Source of the DNA: Bacillus fonticola
Lineage (GTDB): Bacteria; Bacillota; Bacilli; Bacillales; JC228
Direction of reading: 5' to 3'
Length of the DNA stretch: 64,000 nucleotides
Assembly: GCF_012955605.1 (NCBI RefSeq)
Contig: NZ_CP052135.1
Span: 1,023,501-1,087,500, forward strand
The position numbers and the translations under genes were made by a program. Shown here piece by piece: positions 55,221-63,633 of this stretch. Numbering within the stretch: the stretch's first letter is position 1; each line of letters starts with the position of its first letter. The notes beneath the pieces are model-generated. The model was not told where the DNA came from. It worked only from the letters and a program-made list of their open reading frames with translations, and ran no database searches.

Positions 55221-55691
55221 TTGGCAAAGGAAAATATGTCTCCCAAACAGCAGTGGTATAAGCAAATTGAATCCACACATGAAACAAAACGCCCACTATT
55301 AAAAAATTGCACACGGGCTTTTTTTGTCGGGGGGGTTATTTGCACGATAGGACAAGCGATTTCCTATTTCTACATTTACTTTTTCCGTTTTACAGAACAA
55401 ACATCCGGAAATCCAACGGTGGCCACGATGGTGTTTTTAGCGATGCTTCTTACGGGATTTGGCATTTATGATAAGCTTGGACAATTTTCTGGAGCTGGAA
55501 GTGCTGTACCGGTAACCGGATTTGGGAACGCTGTCATTTCGGCAGCTATAGAGCACCGGACAGAAGGGTTTGTGCTTGGGGTAGGTGGAAACATGTTTAA
55601 GCTGGCAGGTTCCGTCATTTTGTTTGGGGTTTTTGGCGCGTTTGTCATAGCCCTAGTGAAGGTAACTCTTATGAAACTGGGGGTCGTATAA
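55221..55691 (+). CDS. spoVAC: Stage V sporulation protein AC
   Basis: The 156-residue protein is SpoVAC, one of the inner-membrane proteins moving dipicolinic acid into and out of the spore. It has four membrane segments and the SpoVAC pattern NCTRAFFVGGVICTIGQAI and GSAVPVTGFGNAVISAA. The start is TTG after GGAGGGAC. The gene precedes spoVAD by two bases. Confidence 0.94.
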   Translation: MAKENMSPKQQWYKQIESTHETKRPLLKNCTRAFFVGGVICTIGQAISYFYIYFFRFTEQTSGNPTVATMVFLAMLLTGFGIYDKLGQFSGAGSAVPVTGFGNAVISAAIEHRTEGFVLGVGGNMFKLAGSVILFGVFGAFVIALVKVTLMKLGVV

Positions 55692-55693
55692 AA

Positions 55694-56734
55694 ATGCTCG
55701 TTGGAAAACGTTCGTGGAAATTCCAAAACACCCCCGCCATTACAGCAACAGGTGTAACGGGAGGGCCGTTCGAGGCGAAAAGCCCGCTCAAAGACGATTT
55801 TGATTTACTTTATGACGATTTGCGTATGGGAGAGAAATCGTATGAAAAAGCACACAGACTTTTGCTAGAAGAAGCCACACAAATTGCCCTTGAGAAGGCT
55901 GGAATACAAAAGGAAGATGTCCATATGATGATTGCCGGGGATTTGATTAATCAAATTACGCCGACAAGCTTTGCAGCGCGCAATTTAGAAATCCCTTACT
56001 TAGGCATTTTCGGGGCGTGTTCGACGTCAATGGAGGGGTTGGCTTTAGCAAGTTTTTTCGTAAACTACGGTGGGGCCGGATCTATTATTACCGGTGCTTC
56101 AAGCCACAATGCTGCCGTAGAACGCCAATTCCGCTATCCAACAGAATACGGAGGGCAAAAACCCCCTACAGCTCAATGGACGGTTACCGGAGCAGGTGTG
56201 GGGTTAATTCAACCTAGAGATACCGTACAAGGGGATGCGGTCGTGACGACTTCAGCCACAATCGGAAAAGTGAAGGATTATGGATTAAAAGACCCTTTTA
56301 ATATGGGAGGCGCTATGGCTCCAGCTGCCAGTGATACAATTGTCGGACATTTCCAGGACTTAGGCATTAATCCAAGCGCATATGACGCTATTATTACAGG
56401 GGATCTTGGGAAAATTGGTCGTGAAACCTTGTTGGACTTATTACAAAAAGAAGGGTATGCCGTTCCAGAAGAGCAGCTACAAGATTGTGGGTTGAAAATT
56501 TATGACGAAACGATGCCTGTACAGTCTGGGGCGAGTGGGGCAGGTTGTTCGGCCACTGTACTATACGGTCACCTGATGAACAAGCTTCGTTCAGGGGAAC
56601 TAAGGAAAATCCTACTCGTTGCAACCGGTGCGCTACTTTCCCCCATATCCTTTCAGCAAAAAGAGTCCATTCCATGTATTGCTCATGCTGTGAGCATCGA
56701 ATTGGATGATGGGAAAGGGGGAAGCGGGCTATGA
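55694..56734 (+). CDS. spoVAD: Stage V sporulation protein AD (DPA-binding)
   Basis: The 346-residue soluble protein has a thiolase-like fold and binds dipicolinic acid in the spore. FGACSTSMEGLALASFFV and VQSGASGAGCSATVLYGHL are characteristic. The final four bases overlap spoVAEB (ATGA). The start ATG (MLVGKRSWKFQNTPAIT) follows GGGGGT, a weak site, so coupling to spoVAC is likely. Confidence 0.95.
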   Translation: MLVGKRSWKFQNTPAITATGVTGGPFEAKSPLKDDFDLLYDDLRMGEKSYEKAHRLLLEEATQIALEKAGIQKEDVHMMIAGDLINQITPTSFAARNLEIPYLGIFGACSTSMEGLALASFFVNYGGAGSIITGASSHNAAVERQFRYPTEYGGQKPPTAQWTVTGAGVGLIQPRDTVQGDAVVTTSATIGKVKDYGLKDPFNMGGAMAPAASDTIVGHFQDLGINPSAYDAIITGDLGKIGRETLLDLLQKEGYAVPEEQLQDCGLKIYDETMPVQSGASGAGCSATVLYGHLMNKLRSGELRKILLVATGALLSPISFQQKESIPCIAHAVSIELDDGKGGSGL

Positions 56735-57087
56735 TCGCCATGTTTTTCTGGGCATTTGTCGTGGGTGGAGCGATTTGTGTCATCGGTCAACTCATGTTTG
56801 ATGTGGCTAAGCTCTCCCCTGGACATACACTTAGTATACTCGTTGTAGCTGGTGCGGTTTTAGAAGGACTAGGTTGGTACGGACCACTCGCTGACTTTGC
56901 GGGCGCAGGTGCCACTGTTCCAATTACGAATTTTGGTTTCACGTTGTTGCGCGGTGCCATGCAGGAATATGAACAGCATGGCCTTGTTGGTGTGCTAACG
57001 GGAATGTTTGAGGTGACGAGTTCGGGTATTTCAGCTGCGATCGTCTTTGCCTTTATAGGTGCTCTTTTGTTTAAGCCGAAGGGATGA
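56731..57087 (+). CDS. spoVAEB: Stage V sporulation protein AE (SpoVAEb)
   Basis: The 118-residue protein has three or four membrane segments and the FAGAGATVPITNFGFTLLRGA motif of SpoVAE/SpoVAC-like proteins. It overlaps spoVAD by four bases. Only SpoVAC, SpoVAD and SpoVAEb are present, with no spoVAA, spoVAB, spoVAEa or spoVAF, which is the composition of the shorter spoVA2-type cluster. Confidence 0.92.
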   Translation: MIAMFFWAFVVGGAICVIGQLMFDVAKLSPGHTLSILVVAGAVLEGLGWYGPLADFAGAGATVPITNFGFTLLRGAMQEYEQHGLVGVLTGMFEVTSSGISAAIVFAFIGALLFKPKG

Positions 57088-57093
57088 TGCGTG

Positions 57094-57807
57094 ATGCCTC
57101 CCCATATTGACATTGTCGGTCGATCGATTTTTCTGATCGTTGCTCTCTTTTTTATTACAAAAATTCTTGGCAAAAAGCAACTTGCCAAGTTGTCTTTTTT
57201 TGAATATGTAGCGGGAATTGCGATTGGTGATATTGCGAGTACGCTTTCCTTCACGAGAAGTCTTTCGTTTACAGAGGGACTGACGAGTTTGGCAATCTGG
57301 TCACTAGTCCCGATACTCATTAACTATTGTAACGTTCGTTTTCGTTCATTTCGGCATTTTATTGAAGGAAAGCCGACCGTATTTATTGAAGATGGCAACA
57401 TAATCGAAGCAAATATGCGTAAAGAAAATTATAGTGGAGAAGAATTATTAGAGCAGCTCCGTAAAAAAAGTGTTTTTCAATTGTCAGATGTTGAATTTGC
57501 CTCGTTAGACACGAATGGTGATTTGAGTGTGCTTTTGAAAAGAGAAAGGCAACCGCTTACATACGGTGATTACATGTCACCTCCTTTTCACCAAGCAACC
57601 CCTCCACAAGCGATTATCGACAACGGGAAATGGGATGTAGGAGCACTAGAAACGTTATCTTACACGAAAGACGAGGTAACACGTATGTTGCAAAATCGTA
57701 GAATACAAATAGAGGATATTTACCTTGCTCAAATGGATGAGGAAGGGACCCTTGTCGTTGATTTGCTTGATGAAAAAATCTTTGTCCAACAGAAAACCCA
57801 CTCATAG
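57094..57807 (+). CDS. DUF421 (YetF/YrbG-like) membrane protein
   Basis: The 237-residue protein has three N-terminal membrane helices (residues 5-90, containing TKILGKKQLAKLSFFEYVAGIAIGDIAS) and a soluble C-terminal DUF421 domain (about 95-230). The ATG at 57094 is better placed than the GTG at 57091 relative to GAAGGGAT. Genes of this family accompany spoVA2 operons. YetF-like proteins have recently been linked to spore germination, but that role is assumed here only by context. Confidence 0.85.
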   Translation: MPPHIDIVGRSIFLIVALFFITKILGKKQLAKLSFFEYVAGIAIGDIASTLSFTRSLSFTEGLTSLAIWSLVPILINYCNVRFRSFRHFIEGKPTVFIEDGNIIEANMRKENYSGEELLEQLRKKSVFQLSDVEFASLDTNGDLSVLLKRERQPLTYGDYMSPPFHQATPPQAIIDNGKWDVGALETLSYTKDEVTRMLQNRRIQIEDIYLAQMDEEGTLVVDLLDEKIFVQQKTHS

Positions 57808-57960
57808 CTGGGCACTCAACCATGCATGGAAACTGATCACAAAGCAGTCTAGTTGTGATCAAGGCGGTGCGAGCGGAGCCCCAAATCATTCGAAGTCGTT
57901 CTCCAATAGGACAGATTACATGATTTTAGGATTCTGCATAGCTCCTCCCCTTTTCCATAC
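57801..57960 (+). repeat. Dispersed ~165-bp repeat, copy B
   Basis: This segment aligns with the reverse complement of 12151-12320, with a 24-base identical core AAAGCAGTCTAGTTGTGATC... (57841-57864). It begins at the stop codon of the DUF421 gene. As in copy A, it lies 3' of a gene in the same orientation. The frame 57725-58015 through it has no support. Confidence 0.85.
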
Positions 57961-58041
57961 GAAAGAAGCTAGCCGCCTATACACATTTCCCTACCTTTGC
58001 ATATGTTACAAGTGAGTTCAGCATAAGCGAGGTGACAGCAT

Positions 58042-58197
58042 ATGTGGGGTTACGGCGGTTACGGCTACGGCGGTGGCTTCGGTGGCGGCTGCGGTTACGG
58101 CGGCGGCGTCGGCTACGGTGGTGGCTACGGATCAACGTTCGTGTTGATTGTCGTATTGTTCATTCTTTTGATTATCGTTGGTGCAAGTTTTATGTAA
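58042..58197 (+). CDS. yjcZ: YjcZ family sporulation protein
   Basis: The 51-residue protein has a Gly/Tyr-rich N-terminal half ([20 protein letters not shown]...) and a single C-terminal membrane helix ([19 protein letters not shown]). This is the YjcZ-type small sporulation membrane protein of Bacillus. The ATG follows GAGGTG. It was read directly from the sequence and was not in a longer frame. A terminator follows. Confidence 0.88.
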   Translation: MWGYGGYGYGGGFGGGCGYGGGVGYGGGYGSTFVLIVVLFILLIIVGASFM

Positions 58198-58210
58198 TAG
58201 AGGGAAGAAC

Positions 58211-58246
58211 AAGGTCGCATCCTGAAAAAGGGGTGCGGCTCTTTTT
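58211..58246 (+). terminator. Terminator after yjcZ
   Basis: GTCGCATCC pairs with GGGTGCGGC and is followed by T residues. Confidence 0.82.
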
Positions 58247-58338
58247 TATGGATAAGCTCGAAAATTAAGTGAATTCCTCACCTCTTTTATAGGTAGCACA
58301 TACAATACTGTGTGAAACTACAAGGAGGTAGGAAATGG

Positions 58339-58593
58339 ATGGATTCATTCTTTAAGAACATAGAAAAGAAAACGGGAGTCAACATGAACGAAGTGTTGGA
58401 ACTTGCGAATTCCTTACAGAACGCGGACTTTAAAGATGAAAAAACGGTGCGTCAAGTGATACAGCGGGTATCGCAAATTGCGAACAAGAAAGTGCCAAAG
58501 GAAACAGAAGACAGAATCGTGAAAACGATCGTGGCGGATGGGAAACAACTTGATTTTAATACGATTTCTGATATGATCAACAAAAAAAAGTGA
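58339..58593 (+). CDS. spoVIF: Stage VI sporulation protein F (SpoVIF/YjcC)
   Basis: The 84-residue protein (MDSFFKNIEKKTGVNMNEVL...) matches SpoVIF of B. subtilis, which guides coat assembly and GerE-dependent genes. The ATG at 58339 has AAGGAGG ten bases upstream, and the N-terminus agrees with the family; the longer frame from 58312 does not. The gene continues the yjc order. Confidence 0.9.
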   Translation: MDSFFKNIEKKTGVNMNEVLELANSLQNADFKDEKTVRQVIQRVSQIANKKVPKETEDRIVKTIVADGKQLDFNTISDMINKKK

Positions 58594-58694
58594 TCACGTT
58601 TTTCGCTTGGGGATGTCCAGATCGAAACGGAAATCCCCTTGTATTCTTTTTTTAGCCAAAGAGTCATAGGATGAAAAAAGGAGGTGATTGGAAA

Positions 58695-58973
58695 ATGGGC
58701 TACATTTTACCCATCGGTACGATCCCACTTCAGTCAAATCATCTTAGAGCGGAAACCCCTTTAGTGGGAAATGTGAAACAGATAACTCCAACCCCACCCT
58801 ACAAGAATCAGCGACAAAAAACACAGTATATGGGAAATGTCTCGCATCAACAGGACGGTGATGAGCTACACGTTGCAACCCGACGTTGCGAAGATAGCTT
58901 AGCTTCCGCATCTCCCTTTGATATACTAAGTCAAAAGAAACTAAAGGGTCATTTTTTTGACGAAACGGTATAA
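58695..58973 (+). CDS. Unknown 92-aa protein
   Basis: The product starts MGYILPIGTIPLQSNHLRAE and is rich in Gln, Thr and Pro in its middle part, with no membrane segment or recognisable domain. GGAGGTGATT eight bases before the ATG is a strong site, so it is a real gene. It precedes the hydrolase gene by 14 bases and is probably cotranscribed with it. I do not recognise the family with confidence. Confidence 0.6.
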   Translation: MGYILPIGTIPLQSNHLRAETPLVGNVKQITPTPPYKNQRQKTQYMGNVSHQQDGDELHVATRRCEDSLASASPFDILSQKKLKGHFFDETV

Positions 58974-58987
58974 GGAGGGTGCGCTAC

Positions 58988-59875
58988 GTGTGGAGGCAGT
59001 TGAAACAAGGGTGCTTTGTGATGGAAGGTGCAGTCAATATCGGCTACATCACGGACGGGAAGACAGGGGTTCTCATTGATGCTGGACTCGATAAGCAAGC
59101 GGCCAACAAGGTGCTACGGACGCTACAACAAGAGGGACTGCCATTACAGGCTTTAATTTGTACACATGCCCACGCAGACCACTATGGGGGTGCACTGTCG
59201 ATTGTGAACAAGACGCATGCGAGAGTATACGCTCCTTCTTTTGAAGCGATGATTCTTGAGCATCCTTACCTAGAACCCCTCTATTTGTTTCACGGAGCAG
59301 AACCACCAGCTTCGTATCGGGTGAAGTTTTTAGAAGGACCCGCAGTAAAAGTAGACGAGCATCTACACGTTGGTGAGACCGACTTGGCAGGGTTACAGTT
59401 GGCCATTTTACCAACACCAGGTCATAGTACACACCAAGTTTCTGTGGCCTATAATGGCGTGTTGTATGCAAGCGATGCATATTTTGGTAGAGAAGCATTA
59501 GAAAAGCACGGAGTACCGTACATCGTAAATGCAAAACAAACGAAAGAAACGTTACATATGCTGCTGGAAACAGCGTACGAAGGTGCTATTCCAGGTCACG
59601 GACCATTTGAAGAAGAGTATCACAAAACGATACAAATGAATTTGCAACGTCATGAAGAGGTAGAAGAGGCGCTTTTACAACTAGCAAAGGAGCCGATCAC
59701 CTTTGACGAACTGGTTGCAACCGTTTGTGAAACATTCCGTGTCAGCATGAAGGCACCTACAAATTGGTCACTCTATCGAACAGCAGTGAGTGCGTATATT
59801 TCTCCATTAGTTGATGACGGGGTATTGGAGTTGTACGTGGAGAATTACCGGTTGTGGGTACAACAGCGCCCGTAA
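58988..59875 (+). CDS. Metallo-beta-lactamase-fold hydrolase
   Basis: The 295-residue protein has the zinc motif THAHADHYGG (HxHxDH) near residue 60, the PGHSTHQVS motif with the next His, and PGHGPFEE near the end. It resembles the general hydrolase group of the family (glyoxalase II-like or RNase-J-unrelated types). The GTG at 58988 is nine bases from AAGGAGGG and is preferred to the GTG at 58979. The substrate is unknown. Confidence 0.88.
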   Translation: MWRQLKQGCFVMEGAVNIGYITDGKTGVLIDAGLDKQAANKVLRTLQQEGLPLQALICTHAHADHYGGALSIVNKTHARVYAPSFEAMILEHPYLEPLYLFHGAEPPASYRVKFLEGPAVKVDEHLHVGETDLAGLQLAILPTPGHSTHQVSVAYNGVLYASDAYFGREALEKHGVPYIVNAKQTKETLHMLLETAYEGAIPGHGPFEEEYHKTIQMNLQRHEEVEEALLQLAKEPITFDELVATVCETFRVSMKAPTNWSLYRTAVSAYISPLVDDGVLELYVENYRLWVQQRP

Positions 59876-59891
59876 ACGTTGTGAGAAATTT

Positions 59892-59936
59892 AAAAAAGTG
59901 TGAAGAAACGATAACGTCTCTTCACACTTTTTTTAT
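59892..59936. terminator. Bidirectional terminator between the hydrolase and yjcF
   Basis: AAAAAAGTGTGAAGA pairs with TCTTCACACTTTTTT, with runs suiting both directions. Confidence 0.9.
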
Positions 59937-60364
59937 TTTGCTTCTTGAATGATTTCCATCGACTTATGAGGAATTCCTGCATCCAAAAATTCAGCGGATG
60001 TGATGAGGTAACCTAGACGCTCATAAAAAGGAATCGCATGCGTTTGCGCGTTGAGTACAAGCTTTTGCACCCCGTGTTTAGCGGCTTCGTCGTGAACGGC
60101 ATCCATAATCATTTTTCCAGCACCTCGTCCACGATGACTTTGTAAAACACAAATTCGTTCTACTTTGCCCTTACCGTCAACGATACGAAATCGTCCTGCG
60201 CCTACCGGAGTATTGTTGTCGTACAAAACAATGTGGGTGGCTTCACCTTCATGATGATCGATTTCTTCTTCTTCAGGGACATACTGTTCATGAATGAACA
60301 CTTCTTTTCGGACAGAGAATGCATCTTGTAATTGCTTATCATCCGTGACAAGTACAGCCTTCAT
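59933..60364 (-). CDS. yjcF: GNAT-family acetyltransferase YjcF
   Basis: The 143-residue protein has the GNAT acetyl-CoA loop LQSHRGRGAGKMIM near residue 75 and the usual VRKEVFIHEQYVPEEEEID N-terminal segment of YjcF. It overlaps yjcG by four bases and is convergent with the hydrolase gene. The acyl acceptor is unknown. Confidence 0.9.
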   Translation of the reverse strand: MKAVLVTDDKQLQDAFSVRKEVFIHEQYVPEEEEIDHHEGEATHIVLYDNNTPVGAGRFRIVDGKGKVERICVLQSHRGRGAGKMIMDAVHDEAAKHGVQKLVLNAQTHAIPFYERLGYLITSAEFLDAGIPHKSMEIIQEAK

Positions 60365-60885
60365 TCGTTAGAGGCTCCCTTGTCTAAACGAAATGTTTCA
60401 TGGACAGTCCATGCTTCATTATCGAGTTGGTAGAGGAGATGGAAGCGATCCACCTGTTCCGATCGTTGTACATTTGTCATGCGTAACTGTCCGAATACAT
60501 CGGAGTGCTCATCATTAGACAGATCTTGTCCGATGGTGATGTGTGGGACGAATTGGTACTCAGGGGCAGCCATAGGCAGTTGATCGTTAATGTCTTCATG
60601 CAAGCTGCAAAGCTCTTCAGACGGATGCACCTTTAAATAGATGACATTATTAACTGGCTGGAAAGAGCTCACCTTCGTTACTTCCATTTGGAATGGACGA
60701 TGGGAGGCGGCCACGTTTCGCAAAATAGATGAAATTTCCTGTATTTCCTTGTCTGTTGATTCAAATGACTGTTTTAATGTGAGATGAGGCACGATTAATG
60801 CGTATTTTGAGTCGTATCGCTTGCGAAGAGAATTGGCATAATCCTGCAAGTCTTTAGAAGGAAAAATAACAATACCGTATTTCAT
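60361..60885 (-). CDS. yjcG: 2H phosphoesterase YjcG (2'-5' RNA ligase-like)
   Basis: The 174-residue protein has two H-x-T/S motifs, PHLTLKQ (His34) and PHITIGQD (about residue 118), which form the 2H phosphoesterase active site. It starts MKYGIVIFPSKDLQDYANSL at the ATG at 60885 after AAAGGAGG. In B. subtilis yjcG, yjcF and yjcH adjoin. The substrate is unknown; RNA or nucleotide cyclic phosphates are likely. Confidence 0.9.
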   Translation of the reverse strand: MKYGIVIFPSKDLQDYANSLRKRYDSKYALIVPHLTLKQSFESTDKEIQEISSILRNVAASHRPFQMEVTKVSSFQPVNNVIYLKVHPSEELCSLHEDINDQLPMAAPEYQFVPHITIGQDLSNDEHSDVFGQLRMTNVQRSEQVDRFHLLYQLDNEAWTVHETFRLDKGASNE

Positions 60886-61095
60886 GTTTACTACCTCCTT
60901 TTTCATTCAAAACATATAAGAGGCGAACTCTCGAAGAAAAATCAGGAACAATCTATGTGAGGTTGCCTATCCAGTACGATGATTATCGATCGGATTTGCA
61001 CTTCCCGTAGCTCCCTCTTTTCCACAGAAAAGGCTGTGTAGTTCGTACTTATTGTGTTGATTTATTATAGCAAATGATAGCTAAAACAGACAGCG

Positions 61096-61830
61096 TTACT
61101 CTAGTTCGGTTCCGTATAACGTATAACTCAAGGCGTGTCTCAAATTAGGCTGCCACGTTTTCCATGTATGGTCACCGTCTAATTCTCGGTAAACATAATC
61201 ACCAACAGTAGGAGTCAGGTGCTTGTTTAGCTCTCGATTTGTTGTGAGAAAGTCCCACGTTTCTCCATTCGTCATGCGCACCTTAGTTTCCTCTTTTCCA
61301 ATCGCGTGAAACAACGTGAGCGAGGATAGATCTTGCGTTTGCTGTACCTTCTCTAGCACGCGATCATTCACGAACGGCGAGTGCATCATCACGCGACCGA
61401 ATGTGTTTGGGTAGGTGAGGGCTGCTGTCAGCGAAATGGTCCCCGCAAGCGAATCACCTAGCAAGGCGCGTGAATTTCCCATGTGTAAGGTGGGGTATTC
61501 TCGATCGAGATACGGAACGAGCTCGTGAGCTAAAAAACGGAGATACGCGTTCATTTGTTCTCCATCTGGGTGGTAGCGCGCTCGCCGTTCCTTCACATTA
61601 GCGTACGGAATGCCAACGAAAATCCACTCATCCCAATCTTCCTTTTCTGCAAATTCATCTAATATACGAGGGACACGTCCCAATTGTATGTAATCTTTTC
61701 CGTCCGACGCGATGGCCACGTTGTATTTATATAACGTAGAATAGTTCGGTGGAAGGTAGACAAAAAAGGGGACGTCTTCTCCAAGTGACTGACTAAAAAG
61801 TGAATCGTCTAGAACTTTGCCACGTTCCAT
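61096..61830 (-). CDS. yjcH: Esterase family protein YjcH (enterochelin-esterase-like)
   Basis: The 244-residue alpha/beta hydrolase has a nucleophile elbow LLGDSLAGTISL (GDSLAG) and a C-terminal ELDGDHTWKTWQP segment with the catalytic His. It resembles enterochelin esterase/S-formylglutathione-hydrolase-like proteins. No siderophore genes are near, so a ferric-enterochelin role is not supported. The ATG follows AAAGGAC. Confidence 0.85.
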   Translation of the reverse strand: MERGKVLDDSLFSQSLGEDVPFFVYLPPNYSTLYKYNVAIASDGKDYIQLGRVPRILDEFAEKEDWDEWIFVGIPYANVKERRARYHPDGEQMNAYLRFLAHELVPYLDREYPTLHMGNSRALLGDSLAGTISLTAALTYPNTFGRVMMHSPFVNDRVLEKVQQTQDLSSLTLFHAIGKEETKVRMTNGETWDFLTTNRELNKHLTPTVGDYVYRELDGDHTWKTWQPNLRHALSYTLYGTELE

Positions 61831-62034
61831 CCTATCAGTCCTTTCTCTACTTGTTTGTCATCTGGGAAACCTCGTACATTGTATCATAGTATAAGTGGAA
61901 TGCATTTTGAAAGGGGTTTCATATTTAAATTGTTATTTAATTCAGAACAATGTTAGAATTGAATGAACGCGGGTGAATGTGGTAGTATAGTAGATGATGT
62001 GTTAAATATATGACAAATAAGGGGGAAACTTGAC

Positions 62035-63033
62035 ATGAAGAGAAAACGTTTTATGCTGCTATTTGGGACAATGTTGGTAGCTGCACTTGTGCTCGCTGGT
62101 TGTGGCTCGGATACGGAGGAAGGCAGTGGTGGAAACGGTGACGGTGGAGAAGACGGGACTCCTGAATTCTTATCGCTGTTAACGGGTGGATCTACTGGTA
62201 CATATTACCCGCTTGGTGGAGCAATGGCGCAGATTATTGAGGATGAAACAGGAATTAACACAGATTCTCCTTCTACAAATGCTTCTGCTGATAATATGAA
62301 CCGTATGGCGGCAGGAGAAGCACAACTAGCATTTTCACAAACTGATGTGGCTTCTTATGCGGTAAATGGTGAGGTAATGTTTGAAGAACCGATCGACAGT
62401 ATTCAAGCAATCGGTGCTTTATATCCAGAAACGGTTCAAATGGTGACAACGGCAGATTCTGGTATTGAATCTGTTGAAGATATGGCTGGAAAGAAAGTTT
62501 CTGTTGGAGCTCCGGGTTCTGGTACGTACGCAAGTGCAGAACAAATTCTCGAGATTCACGGAATGACAATGGAAGATATTGAAGCACAAAACCTAGATTT
62601 TTCTGAATCAACTGAAGGTATCCAAAGCGGAACCATCGATGCTGCATTTATCACGTCAGGAACGCCAACTGGAGCTGTTGAAGGCTTGGCAGCTACTGTC
62701 GATGTTCGCATTATTCCAATTTCGCAAGAGAAAATTGAAGAGCTGATCGCTGCTTACCCGTTCTATGCAGAAGAGATCATCCCAGCAGGAACGTACGGTC
62801 TTGAAGAAGAAGTGACGACTGTAGCTGTTCTTGCGATGCTCGTTGCAGATGCATCGCTGTCAGAAGATGTCGTTTACGACGTGACGAAAGCAATTTTTGA
62901 AAACACAGATGCACTTGCCAATGCACATAGCAAAGGTGAACTGATTAGTGCCGAAGCAGCTGTAAAAGGAATCGGAATCGACTTCCATCCTGGAGCTGAG
63001 AAATACTTCAAAGAACAAGGTCTTCTAGAATAA
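62035..63033 (+). CDS. TAXI-family TRAP transporter solute-binding lipoprotein
   Basis: The 332-residue lipoprotein has a signal peptide and lipobox VLAGC (Cys23), a Gly/Asp/Glu linker and then a TAXI-type binding domain: FLSLLTGGSTGTYYPLGGAMAQI and VGAPGSGTYASAEQILE are typical. TAXI systems take up organic acids such as glutamate or related anions; the substrate here is not readable. The ATG follows AAGGGGG. A terminator-like hairpin separates it from the next gene. Confidence 0.93.
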   Translation: MKRKRFMLLFGTMLVAALVLAGCGSDTEEGSGGNGDGGEDGTPEFLSLLTGGSTGTYYPLGGAMAQIIEDETGINTDSPSTNASADNMNRMAAGEAQLAFSQTDVASYAVNGEVMFEEPIDSIQAIGALYPETVQMVTTADSGIESVEDMAGKKVSVGAPGSGTYASAEQILEIHGMTMEDIEAQNLDFSESTEGIQSGTIDAAFITSGTPTGAVEGLAATVDVRIIPISQEKIEELIAAYPFYAEEIIPAGTYGLEEEVTTVAVLAMLVADASLSEDVVYDVTKAIFENTDALANAHSKGELISAEAAVKGIGIDFHPGAEKYFKEQGLLE

Positions 63034-63038
63034 CATTT

Positions 63039-63066
63039 GACTGACCCGCATGCACGCGGGTCAGTT
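63039..63066 (+). terminator. Attenuator-like hairpin after the TAXI binding protein
   Basis: ACTGACCCGC pairs with GCGGGTCAGT and is followed by TTTT, about 40 bases upstream of the DUF1850 gene. It may reduce readthrough so that the binding protein is made in excess. Confidence 0.85.
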
Positions 63067-63105
63067 TTCAACTTAATGAGTGAAACGAAGGATGTTTAAT
63101 ACGCA

Positions 63106-63633
63106 GTGAAGAAAACAAAACGGTTTGTTTATATACTCATTTTTGCGTTCGGTTTTACATATATTGCCGGAATGTCTATACCGACTTCCCCATCTGTTGT
63201 GTTCTATCGCGAAAACACAAGTGATGTTCTTGCCTATTTCCCACTTCAAGGAAACCAAACATTTACCCACACGTATACGCATTCCATTCATCTTTCTGAC
63301 GTCAAAGAAACTTACGAAGTAATTGGAGAAAACGAGTTTGCATTGCGTGAACTGGTGTATGAAGATACTTCCATCGGGATGCCGTCCAATGCGGAGGAGG
63401 GGGAAACGTTCTCTTTTGAAAACGGAAAGTACCGAATACAAGGGATGAATAGAGTGTTTTCCGAAATTAGTATGCGTTTAGGGATAGAATCACCAACGAA
63501 CCGTATCTCGATTGGTGATCAAGAAGTACTATTACAAGATACGTTAGAGCCAGGTTCTTGGGTAACGATGAAAGTAAGTAAGCTCACAGGATGGCAAAGA
63601 CTGAAAGGAGTGAACCTTGATGACCCATCATGA
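63106..63633 (+). CDS. DUF1850 protein of TRAP-TAXI locus
   Basis: The 175-residue product starts at GTG and has an N-terminal hydrophobic segment (FVYILIFAFGFTYIAGMSI). DUF1850 features follow: YTHSIHLSDVKETYEV near residue 55 and TSIGMPSNAEEGETF near residue 110. DUF1850 genes sit between TAXI binding proteins and TRAP permeases in many bacteria. The ribosome site is weak (GAAGG at about 14 bases). It overlaps the permease gene by 14 bases. Confidence 0.85.
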   Translation: MKKTKRFVYILIFAFGFTYIAGMSIPTSPSVVFYRENTSDVLAYFPLQGNQTFTHTYTHSIHLSDVKETYEVIGENEFALRELVYEDTSIGMPSNAEEGETFSFENGKYRIQGMNRVFSEISMRLGIESPTNRISIGDQEVLLQDTLEPGSWVTMKVSKLTGWQRLKGVNLDDPS

